From contig JAOUNW010000062.1 of NCBI GenBank assembly GCA_029880755.1, forward strand, positions 1 through 11,651: a DNA stretch of 11,651 bases, given 5' to 3'. Position 1 is the first letter of the stretch. The number at the start of each line of letters is the position of its first letter. This DNA is from Gammaproteobacteria bacterium. Lineage in GTDB: Bacteria > Pseudomonadota > Gammaproteobacteria > Acidiferrobacterales > SZUA-150. Position numbers and translations under genes: made by a program. The notes beneath the pieces are model-generated. The model saw nothing but the letters and a program-made list of their open reading frames with translations, was not told where the DNA came from and did not search any database. This document shows, piece after piece, positions 6,437-11,651 of this stretch.

Positions 6437-6656
6437 GGCGATTATTCTATTGTTGTATCTTGTAACATCATTTGTAGGATTTTATCTGAGCGGGTTGATA
6501 ATAGATAAATATAAGAAAAATGAGATATGGAACTTTAATAAAGTATGGAACCTTATAAAAGTAGTTATAATTTCGTTTATTTCTTTATATTGTTTTTATA
6601 AAGCTGGAGAAGCTGTCGTAACTCTTAGAGATATGTATAAGTATGGGTCTGAATAA
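6426..6656 (+). CDS. small two-helix membrane protein (76 aa)
   Basis: The product has two hydrophobic helices, about residues 4-26 (KAIILLLYLVTSFVGFYLSG) and 43-62 (LIKVVIISFISLYCFYKAGE), separated by a basic loop (IIDKYKKNE), and a short charged tail. I do not recognise the family. The start is GTG 6426, with GAGGAAA at 6413-6419 as a well-spaced ribosome site. It lies 135 bp after the SH3-like gene, in very A+T-rich DNA. The gap contains a small palindrome, ATTAGA-C-TCTAAT (6339-6351), and no clear promoter or terminator, so it may belong to the same transcript. The gene ends 8 bp before the second RAYT left end, so it is the last gene of the bracketed segment. Role unknown; holin-, toxin- or immunity-like functions cannot be excluded or supported. 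Confidence 0.5.
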   Translation: MGFKAIILLLYLVTSFVGFYLSGLIIDKYKKNEIWNFNKVWNLIKVVIISFISLYCFYKAGEAVVTLRDMYKYGSE

Positions 6657-6664
6657 CATTTAGC

Positions 6665-6764
6665 GAAAACCCGGGCCAGATACCAGTTTTTGCTAATATA
6701 CCCAATACTACGTTAATCTCGAGCCATCAAATCTAATGCCATCCTCACAAGGAAGCGAACATGG
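6665..6764 (+). repeat. second RAYT left end (solo 5' fragment)
   Basis: These 100 bp align without gaps to 3027-3126, with about 88 identical positions by hand count and most differences being transitions. The copy contains the terminal repeat, the leader (shared block TTTTTGCTAATATACCCAAT), a Shine-Dalgarno and the transposase ATG plus one base, then stops. No transposase body and no right end follow. It is in the same orientation as the first copy, so the two form a direct repeat around 3.5 kb. The shared TGCTAATAT (6691-6699) is a weak extended -10 candidate. Confidence 0.8.
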
Positions 6765-6778
6765 TAGATAAAGCATGA
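6749..6778 (+). promoter_or_regulatory. RAYT-derived ribosome site and 5-codon leader coupled to the dsbA-like gene
   Basis: The RAYT Shine-Dalgarno (AAGGA, 6749-6753) and ATG (6761) now open a 5-codon frame, MVDKA, that ends TGA at 6776-6778. This stop overlaps the dsbA-like start (ATGA at 6775-6778), the classic arrangement for re-initiation. In the gene's own frame a TAA lies at 6769-6771, so translation cannot begin further upstream, and the gene has no convincing ribosome site of its own. Confidence 0.5.
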
Positions 6779-7422
6779 CAAATACCGATGACTCTCTGAT
6801 TTTATGGTACTTTGCTGATCCCATGTGTTCCTGGTGCTGGGGCTTTTCGCCGGTCATTACCCAAATCAAGAAGGAGTTCGAAGGTAGATTCCGAATCGCC
6901 TTAAATCTCGGAGGCCTTCGGCCGGGAACAGCAAAACCTTTATCCAAATCCATGCGAGAGGAAATTCTGCATCATTGGCAGGAGGTTAATCGTCTTACCG
7001 GCCAGCATTTTAAATTTGAAGAAGCGCTGCCGGAAGGCTTTATTTACGACACGGAACCTGCCAGCCGTGCAGTACTCGCTTTCGGTAAGCTTAACCCAAA
7101 GGCCACGCTTGATTATTTTTCAGCGATCCAAAAAGTGTTTTATACGGAGGGTAAGGACGTCACTCAGGCGGATGTGCTGGCGGAACTGACAGTACCTTTT
7201 GCCGTTGATAAAAACGAATTCATGGTGCTTTTTCAGTCAGACAAGCTAAAACAGGATACGCGAAGCCACTTTATTCAGACCCGGCAAGCCGGCGTAACAG
7301 GATTCCCCACGGTAATATGGCAGGATGGTGATATGGCTGAAGTCCTATGTGTCGGTTACCGGCCCTATGACGTGATAGCTGAGAAAATAAAAGAAAAATT
7401 AAGCAATCATACAGGGACATAG
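6775..7422 (+). CDS. DsbA-family (FrnE-like) thiol oxidoreductase
   Basis: A 215-residue thioredoxin-fold protein. The N-terminal strand LILWYFADPMCSWCWGF carries the redox motif CSWC (Cys18, Cys21), and the cis-proline loop is TGFPTV (Pro178) in the C-terminal part. The PMCSWCWG context and absence of a signal peptide fit cytoplasmic DsbA-family proteins related to FrnE rather than periplasmic DsbA. The helical insertion between the two thioredoxin halves (about 50-150) is as expected for DSBA (PF01323). It probably catalyses dithiol/disulfide exchange or isomerisation on an unknown substrate. The start at 6775 is forced by an in-frame TAA just upstream and agrees with family N-termini. The upstream region has been replaced by a RAYT left end to within about 10 bp of the start codon, so native control has been lost. 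The gene converges on the MATE gene, 70 bp away. Confidence 0.85.
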   Translation: MTNTDDSLILWYFADPMCSWCWGFSPVITQIKKEFEGRFRIALNLGGLRPGTAKPLSKSMREEILHHWQEVNRLTGQHFKFEEALPEGFIYDTEPASRAVLAFGKLNPKATLDYFSAIQKVFYTEGKDVTQADVLAELTVPFAVDKNEFMVLFQSDKLKQDTRSHFIQTRQAGVTGFPTVIWQDGDMAEVLCVGYRPYDVIAEKIKEKLSNHTGT

Positions 7423-7451
7423 CCCCCTTGTTGGTAGTACTAATCAATACG

Positions 7452-7471
7452 ATTGACGTGCCTGCGTCAAT
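7452..7471. terminator. weak hairpin between convergent genes
   Basis: ATTGACG (7452-7458) and CGTCAAT (7465-7471) form a perfect 7-bp stem with loop TGCCTG. It lies between the convergent dsbA-like and MATE genes. Only a broken T run (GTTAGTGTTTT) follows, so it would be a modest terminator; another role is possible. Confidence 0.35.
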
Positions 7472-7492
7472 GTTAGTGTTTTGAATTGTGAC

Positions 7493-8938
7493 TTAAGCGC
7501 CTGCTATAGCAATCGTTCCCATTAATTGAGAACGCGGGGCGAAACGTTGGTACAGATGGTAAGCAACCAGTAAACCGTAAACGATGGTGCCGGAGGTCAA
7601 TCCAATCCAGATACCGAGCCCGCCTGCGTTGAACAAAAAGGCCAATGACCATCCGCCGACAAAGCTGATACCCCAAAAGCCGGTGAGGGAGCACAACATC
7701 GGCGTGCGTGTATCCTTGAAGCCACGCAGAATACCGGAGCCGACAACACCAAGATTGCTGAAGGGCTGGTTAATGGCGAGTATTGCGAGAAACAACGTTG
7801 CCTGCGCAAGAATCGCTACGGAGATATCAGATCCCAGAAACCCATGAGTGATTTGTACATTCCAGGCAATAAGACTTACCAGCATTATGGTGCCAAGTGT
7901 AATACTGATAGCCAAAGCCGTGCGCATAATCCGGAACAGGGAATCGTGTTCTTGAGCACCCAAGACAAAAGAGATGCGCACTGTGGCTGCCTGCGCGAAC
8001 CCCGTTGGTATTGCGAATACCACACCGGCCATGCGTAAGGTGACGGCATGTGCAGCCAGTACTTCTGCGCCAAACACCCCCATAGTCACCGTGGACAAAA
8101 GGAACACACCCATTTGTCCCAGGTTGGCTACACCTATGGGAACTCCAATATGAATAAGCTCAGGGATATAGTTATTCTGTTGATCTCGCCATTTGCTTAG
8201 CAAGCTATAAGATTTAAATGCCTTATATCGGATGACATATACCAAAACGGCGAGAAACATGAAGCACGCAGTAATGACTGATGACAGCCCTGCTCCGGCC
8301 AGACCCATGGCGTCGAAGCCGAAATGTCCGAACATAAAGATATAGTTGCCTAATGCATTAATGGGCATGCCGCATAGCGTGGCCAGAAATATGATTCTGC
8401 TTTTTTCATGGCTCGCCAAAAAATAATGCATGACATTAAACGCCATCATGGCAACAAAAGTGAATGCCATCATTTGGGCATAAGGAACGCTGATGGTGAT
8501 AATGTTGTCGGCAATGCCTATTGTGCGCAGCGCAAATTCTGAGTGATACACGATCCAGCCACCGGGAATGGCCAACAGAATTCCCACCAGGAATCCCTGC
8601 TGGGTAATGCTGCGCACATGATCTAAATTTCCCGCGCCACGGGCCTGGGAAATCAGTGGTGAAATTGCGGCAATGACACCGGCAACCAGGTAATAGAACA
8701 AAGAATAGAAATCGCTGACTACGGCACCCGCAGCCAATTGAGTTGGCCCCAGCCAGCCCATCATGATCACATCGGTAATGGCGATGCTCATATTCACCAG
8801 GGAAGCCATGATCAATGGCAGGGCGATGCGCGTCAGCCTGCCGGCCTCGCGCGCATAGCCCTGTTCAAGAATGTTACCGGCAAATCTGGTGGCTGTTGTG
8901 ATCATGTCGGGTTCCGGTTTCGTCTGAAGTGTTTCCAC
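7493..8938 (-). CDS. MATE-family multidrug efflux transporter
   Basis: A 481-residue, very hydrophobic protein with the length and 12-helix pattern of MatE (PF01554) antiporters, which export cationic or amphipathic compounds using Na+ or H+. The N-terminal half starts with the typical block EAGRLTRIALPLIMASLVNM followed by TDVIMMGWLGPTQLAAGAV. The second half opens with LIHIGVPIGVANLGQMGVF, the pseudo-repeat of the first. Start GTG 8938 lies directly after the stop of the upstream hydroxylase gene (TAAGTG, zero gap), so the two are co-translated; an ATG twelve codons in is an alternative. The N-terminal 30 residues are polar and cytoplasmic. It is the second gene of an operon driven from the promoter at 9764-9792 and therefore probably under the adjacent TetR repressor. 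The substrate cannot be read from sequence; co-regulation with a lipid-type hydroxylase hints at a hydrophobic compound. Confidence 0.92.
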   Translation of the reverse strand: METLQTKPEPDMITTATRFAGNILEQGYAREAGRLTRIALPLIMASLVNMSIAITDVIMMGWLGPTQLAAGAVVSDFYSLFYYLVAGVIAAISPLISQARGAGNLDHVRSITQQGFLVGILLAIPGGWIVYHSEFALRTIGIADNIITISVPYAQMMAFTFVAMMAFNVMHYFLASHEKSRIIFLATLCGMPINALGNYIFMFGHFGFDAMGLAGAGLSSVITACFMFLAVLVYVIRYKAFKSYSLLSKWRDQQNNYIPELIHIGVPIGVANLGQMGVFLLSTVTMGVFGAEVLAAHAVTLRMAGVVFAIPTGFAQAATVRISFVLGAQEHDSLFRIMRTALAISITLGTIMLVSLIAWNVQITHGFLGSDISVAILAQATLFLAILAINQPFSNLGVVGSGILRGFKDTRTPMLCSLTGFWGISFVGGWSLAFLFNAGGLGIWIGLTSGTIVYGLLVAYHLYQRFAPRSQLMGTIAIAGA

Positions 8939-9715
8939 TTAATTAGAATGACGAAAAAATACCTCATTTGGTTCCCGTTCCGGAGCCACGGGCTTGGATA
9001 CGTCTTTGCCGATCAGCATGGCCGGGATACGGGTAGAGGCACCATTGTAAAAGCCCACTTCCTGCCCCTCGACAGAGCGGGGGTTGCGGAAGGTGCCAAA
9101 TACCATGTCCCACAGTGGCAGGTCGGCGTAATTGTACCGGTGAATACCGCGGCCGTGATGAATGGTATGACTCTCAGGGCGCTGAATCAGGTAACCCAGC
9201 CAATGGGGTGTTTTGATGTTGGCGTGCTGAAACATGGCATTGAAGGTGAGGAATAGGGCCGCAATGGCGCCGGCCTCCGGGGCCACACCCAGCAGCGGGA
9301 AAAACACCAGGCTCCCCCATGTCGTAAACATCGCCGCGTCAAACGGGTGCAGGTAGTAGGCGCCAAAGGCATCCAGGCTTTCGGCGCTATGGTGCATCTG
9401 GTGGCCGGCAAACCACAACCAGTTCCAGGTATGGGCAGCCCGGTGGTACCAGTAGTGGACCAACTCATAAACCAGGATGCCGATGACAGTGCCGGCGGCA
9501 ATCCCGAGCCCGCTTAGATTCAACAAGCTATAGCCCTCCGTAACGGTGCCCCAGAAAACCCCTATCTCGCCTGTGAAGTAAAAGATCGCCCCGGTGACCA
9601 GCAACCCTTGCAGGCGCCAGTACCGAGGTTTGTTGAATTTGCGTTTTTGAATCAGAAAGTCCAGCAGCAAAAATGCCGGGATGGTTGCTAGTGTGATCGT
9701 CGCCAGTATTTCCAT
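8939..9715 (-). CDS. sterol desaturase / fatty acid hydroxylase family di-iron protein
   Basis: A 258-residue integral membrane enzyme of the FA_hydroxylase family (PF04116). All His clusters of the di-iron centre are visible: HYWYH (His87, 91), HQMHH (His105, 108, 109) and HTIHH (His183, 186, 187), with further His at 95 and 164. Three to four hydrophobic segments lie at about 5-22, 36-55, 66-86 and 128-160. The family uses O2 to hydroxylate or desaturate sterols, fatty acids or other lipids; the bacterial substrate here is unknown. I chose ATG 9715 because AGGAGG sits 6 bp upstream (TAATAGGAGGCACATCATGG); a longer frame to 9751 would run into the operator. It is the first gene of the operon with the MATE exporter, transcribed from a promoter flanked by TetR-type operators. 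Confidence 0.9.
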   Translation of the reverse strand: MEILATITLATIPAFLLLDFLIQKRKFNKPRYWRLQGLLVTGAIFYFTGEIGVFWGTVTEGYSLLNLSGLGIAAGTVIGILVYELVHYWYHRAAHTWNWLWFAGHQMHHSAESLDAFGAYYLHPFDAAMFTTWGSLVFFPLLGVAPEAGAIAALFLTFNAMFQHANIKTPHWLGYLIQRPESHTIHHGRGIHRYNYADLPLWDMVFGTFRNPRSVEGQEVGFYNGASTRIPAMLIGKDVSKPVAPEREPNEVFFRHSN

Positions 9716-9739
9716 GATGTGCCTCCTATTAGGTGATAA

Positions 9740-9763
9740 AGAACATACCAAACGGTATGTTCT
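9740..9763. promoter_or_regulatory. operator 1 for the TetR repressor
   Basis: A perfect 10-bp inverted repeat: AGAACATACC, centre AAAC, GGTATGTTCT. It starts right after the -10 of the hydroxylase promoter and covers the transcription start, so bound repressor would block it. Confidence 0.8.
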
Positions 9764-9792
9764 AGGTTAGGCGCATCGAGCGAAAAAGTCAA
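9764..9792 (-). promoter_or_regulatory. sigma-70 promoter for hydroxylase-MATE operon
   Basis: On the minus strand, -35 TTGACT (9787-9792) and -10 TAACCT (9764-9769) are separated by exactly 17 bp. The -35 overlaps the edge of operator 2 and the -10 abuts operator 1, so the promoter is gripped on both sides. The mRNA leader to ATG 9715 would be about 43 nt and contains the AGGAGG ribosome site. Confidence 0.7.
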
Positions 9793-9810
9793 TACCAAAC
9801 GGTATGTTTT
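9787..9810. promoter_or_regulatory. operator 2 for the TetR repressor
   Basis: The core ATACCAAACGGTAT (9792-9805) is identical to the core of operator 1, and the right flank GTTT also matches; the left flank is imperfect. Centre-to-centre distance from operator 1 is 47 bp. It overlaps the -35 of the hydroxylase promoter. Confidence 0.7.
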
Positions 9811-9870
9811 TATTTTATCTATAACCTACTGTATTCTATTGTTATTTTATTATATAAGTGGATTCATGGG

Positions 9871-9898
9871 TTGAAATTCTCTGAAAAACACATACTAT
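9871..9898 (+). promoter_or_regulatory. sigma-70 promoter for the TetR gene
   Basis: TTGAAA (9871-9876), 16-bp spacer, TACTAT (9893-9898). The -10 lies inside operator 3, which indicates autorepression. Very A+T-rich DNA upstream (9805-9858) could act as an UP element. Confidence 0.5.
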
Positions 9899-9910
9899 AC
9901 AGTATGTGTT
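9887..9910. promoter_or_regulatory. operator 3 for the TetR repressor
   Basis: A perfect 10-bp inverted repeat: AACACATACT, centre ATAC, AGTATGTGTT. It has the same size and CATACY-nnAC-RGTATG plan as operators 1 and 2, but differs at the inner base pair. It overlaps the -10 of the TetR promoter. Confidence 0.75.
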
Positions 9911-9943
9911 AGTTTTTGCGGTTTGGATTTCAGAGAGGGCGGC

Positions 9944-10561
9944 GTGTCGAGGAAAGGCGTTGAAACACGGGAAAAGATTTTGGATGCGGCCCAGGCCATG
10001 GTGCTTAGCCGAGGGTTTTCCGGTGTGTCCGTGGATAAGGTCATTGAATCTCTTGGGGTGACCAAGGGCGCATTTTTTCATCACTTTAAAAACAAGCAAG
10101 ACCTTGCGACGGCCTTGATCGTTCGTTATGCGCAGGCTGATATGGACTATTTTAATGAGGCGCTCGCGAGGGGGGAGCGTCTTAGTAATGATCCTTTACA
10201 GCAACTGCTGATCTTTATCGGTCTCTATGAAGAGCTGTTTGCGGGACTGGCGGAACCGTATCCGGGTTGTTTGTTAGCAACTTATATTCACGAAGCCCAA
10301 CTTTTTGACGAAGATGTCGAAAATACGATTAATAACGTATTTCTTACCTGGAGACAGGAATTGCTAAAACGACTGAAAGTCATCGCCGCGAATTATCCTG
10401 CCAGGCGCAACGTAGACCTACCTTCGTTGGCTGACGAGTTTATTATTTTAATTGAAGGGGCATTCCTCCTATCCAAATCTCTGCGCGATGTAAAAATAGT
10501 TCCTCAGCAGTTACGGCACTATAGAACTTATCTGGAGATGATTTTTCTCCCGGATGTATAA
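9944..10561 (+). CDS. TetR/AcrR-family repressor of the hydroxylase-MATE operon
   Basis: A 205-residue TetR regulator. The N-terminal DNA-binding domain is canonical: TREKILDAAQAMVLSRGFSG (8-27), then SVDKVIESLGVTKGAFFHHF (29-48) with the recognition helix, and KNKQDLATAL. The ligand domain (about 60-200) contains PYPGCLLATYIHEAQLF, with a Cys at 109 in a position reminiscent of the redox/electrophile-sensing Cys of NemR-type regulators; this similarity is from memory. I chose GTG 9944, preceded by AGAGAGGG at 9932-9939. A TTG at 9923 would add seven residues but lacks a ribosome site. The gene is divergent from the hydroxylase-MATE operon, and the shared intergenic region has three matching palindromes placed on both promoters, so it very probably represses the operon and itself. 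The inducer is unknown. Confidence 0.92.
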   Translation: MSRKGVETREKILDAAQAMVLSRGFSGVSVDKVIESLGVTKGAFFHHFKNKQDLATALIVRYAQADMDYFNEALARGERLSNDPLQQLLIFIGLYEELFAGLAEPYPGCLLATYIHEAQLFDEDVENTINNVFLTWRQELLKRLKVIAANYPARRNVDLPSLADEFIILIEGAFLLSKSLRDVKIVPQQLRHYRTYLEMIFLPDV

Positions 10562-10725
10562 GTGGTCGACGATAAGCTTTGTAGCTCGTGTTGAGTTGGC
10601 CGTCGGCTAAGACTTAAAGCGGTTTTCTTAATCAGACATCATCAAAAAAAGAGTATAAAGTGGGGAGAAATTTCCGTTTAGTAACAGTTATCTGTATTGC
10701 GTGATTATTGATAGAGGCGGCCTAT

Positions 10726-11651
10726 CTATTTCGCAAGAACATTCCTCAGATTTTTCCATCCCCATTTACGTGTTGTAGTCATAATGCCGTGGTTTTTAAG
10801 GATCTCTATGTCTTCCGGCTGAAGATAGTTACTTAATTCACTGGCGAGCGCATCCAGGTACGGCGCATAGTTCATCCATCGCTTGCTTGAACTGGTATAG
10901 ATAGGCTGGCGAACTTGCCATACACTCTCTGTTGTGATGGCTCTTTGTTCTTTGTAAAACTCAAGGCAATGCTCGTCCCAAGGTAGGCCAATGCTCTCGA
11001 TAATTCTCCGGGTTTGGATGGCAGGATTTTCAATCAGTTTGTCGTAATCGACATCAATAATGGTATTTGCGGGCAATATCTTTTTCCAATATTCCATAGT
11101 TTCTCGATAAAAACGATAACGGGCACCTATCCATTTAAGGTCATAGGTCCAGTATACGAAAGTAAAAGGCCGAAAATAACAAGATAAACACGTATCCAGC
11201 GGGTTTCGTATGGCGTGTATGATATGTGCTTTGGGAAATAGTAATTTAATAAGGCCAAGACGAAAAAAGTTATCAGGCATCTTGTCAACGATGCGGTTCG
11301 CATGTTGCCGGTTATTCTGAAGTACTTGTAGATAGCTATCTGTATATTGCCGGATTGTGTCCTTATTTAGGAAATTATGTAATTCTTTGCCGTAGTCCGA
11401 TAGCGAATCGCTAGGAAAGACCTGGGCCGCTATATGCGCGATTTCCTTTAATTCGCCCGCAGCTGCGCCCTGGGGATGGCTGCAGATAATCTGTTCTATC
11501 AGTGTTGTGCCTGAGCGTGGCATGCCAACCACGAAAATGGGTGTTTCCGATTCGCTGCCAAGATCTCTTGCCTTTTCAAATAATTCTTTATCGTAGTATT
11601 TACGGGTCTTTCTGACCCGATTTAGGAGGACTTTATCCTGATCCGTGGCGG
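10726..11651 (-). CDS. sulfotransferase-family protein (TPR-sulfotransferase type), 5' partial
   Basis: The frame is open to the right edge, so the start lies outside; GTG 11532 is an internal codon. About 308 C-terminal residues are visible. IFVVGMPRSGTTLIEQII is the PAPS 5'-phosphosulfate-binding loop of Sulfotransfer_3 (PF13469), and HAIRNPLDTCLSCYFRPF is the 3'-phosphate-binding block with its Arg and Ser. A C-terminal helical part with SSSKRWMNYAPYLDALASEL (conserved RW..Y) completes the domain. In many gammaproteobacteria this domain follows N-terminal TPR repeats, which would be off the window here. The upstream residues (KVLLNRVRKTRKYYDKELFE) match the linker normally seen between the two parts. 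It would transfer sulfate from PAPS to a protein, glycan or lipid acceptor, which cannot be identified. The gene is convergent with the TetR gene, with 164 bp between them and no clear terminator. Confidence 0.88.
   Translation of the reverse strand, partial: ATDQDKVLLNRVRKTRKYYDKELFEKARDLGSESETPIFVVGMPRSGTTLIEQIICSHPQGAAAGELKEIAHIAAQVFPSDSLSDYGKELHNFLNKDTIRQYTDSYLQVLQNNRQHANRIVDKMPDNFFRLGLIKLLFPKAHIIHAIRNPLDTCLSCYFRPFTFVYWTYDLKWIGARYRFYRETMEYWKKILPANTIIDVDYDKLIENPAIQTRRIIESIGLPWDEHCLEFYKEQRAITTESVWQVRQPIYTSSSKRWMNYAPYLDALASELSNYLQPEDIEILKNHGIMTTTRKWGWKNLRNVLAK

Noticed and set aside
8738..9256. 172-codon plus-strand frame across the MATE/hydroxylase junction
   Set aside because: It lies opposite two well-supported genes and spans their boundary. 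The composition is His/Gly-rich without any family pattern, as expected for an antisense shadow.
9716..9751. N-terminal extension of the hydroxylase to 9751
   Set aside because: It would use a start inside operator 1 with no ribosome site, whereas ATG 9715 has AGGAGG at ideal spacing.
10562..10725. Search for a terminator or RNA gene between the TetR and sulfotransferase genes
   Set aside because: Only a very short GCCG/CGGC self-complement is visible, with no T run; no tRNA or riboswitch structure was recognised.
11602..11619. Inverted repeat CGGGTC/GACCCG with a 5-nt loop near the right edge
   Set aside because: It sits inside the sulfotransferase coding frame with no T run and no gene boundary nearby, so it is most likely coincidental.

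Overview
The window looks like chromosomal DNA of a gammaproteobacterium. This is inferred from a DUF4105 outer-envelope protein ending in an outer-membrane-type C-terminal Phe, a RAYT (REP-associated tyrosine transposase) relic with REP-like palindromes, a TetR/MATE cluster, and a sulfotransferase of the type that often follows TPR repeats. The species cannot be named from the sequence.

Layout. (1) 1-2466: the 3' part of a DUF4105 gene, open at the left edge, overlaps by one base a gene for an alpha/beta-hydrolase lipoprotein. (2) 2470-2682: a small minus-strand gene with its own extended -10 promoter. (3) 2683-3122: a gene-free stretch holding small hairpins and a REPIN-like inverted pair. 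(4) 3027-3416: a RAYT element reduced to about 390 bp. It keeps both 26-bp terminal inverted repeats and the start of the transposase, but has lost the HUH centre. (5) 3417-6664: an A+T-richer segment with a periplasmic beta-propeller/polytopic membrane protein, a translationally coupled secreted SH3-like protein, and a small two-helix membrane protein. (6) 6665-6764: a second, solo copy of the RAYT left end (about 88 of 100 bases identical to the first, same orientation). It runs directly into the start of a DsbA-family thiol oxidoreductase gene (6775-7422). (7) 7493-10561: a divergent regulatory unit. A TetR repressor gene faces a two-gene operon (sterol-desaturase-like di-iron hydroxylase, then a MATE exporter) across a region with three matching palindromic operators placed on two recognisable promoters. 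(8) 10726-11651: the 3' part of a sulfotransferase gene, open at the right edge.

Two points stand out. First, the 3.2-kb envelope-gene segment is bracketed by directly repeated RAYT 5' ends, and the RAYT remnants seem to supply expression signals to the genes beside them: a promoter for the propeller operon, and a Shine-Dalgarno plus a 5-codon leader coupled to the dsbA-like gene. Second, the propeller gene has a strong ribosome site and an in-frame signal peptide, but an ATC where an ATG is expected. It also carries a G8 tract just before its membrane domain. It may therefore be a switchable gene, a weakly started gene, or a decaying one. The TetR-hydroxylase-MATE unit is the best-supported regulatory circuit in the window.
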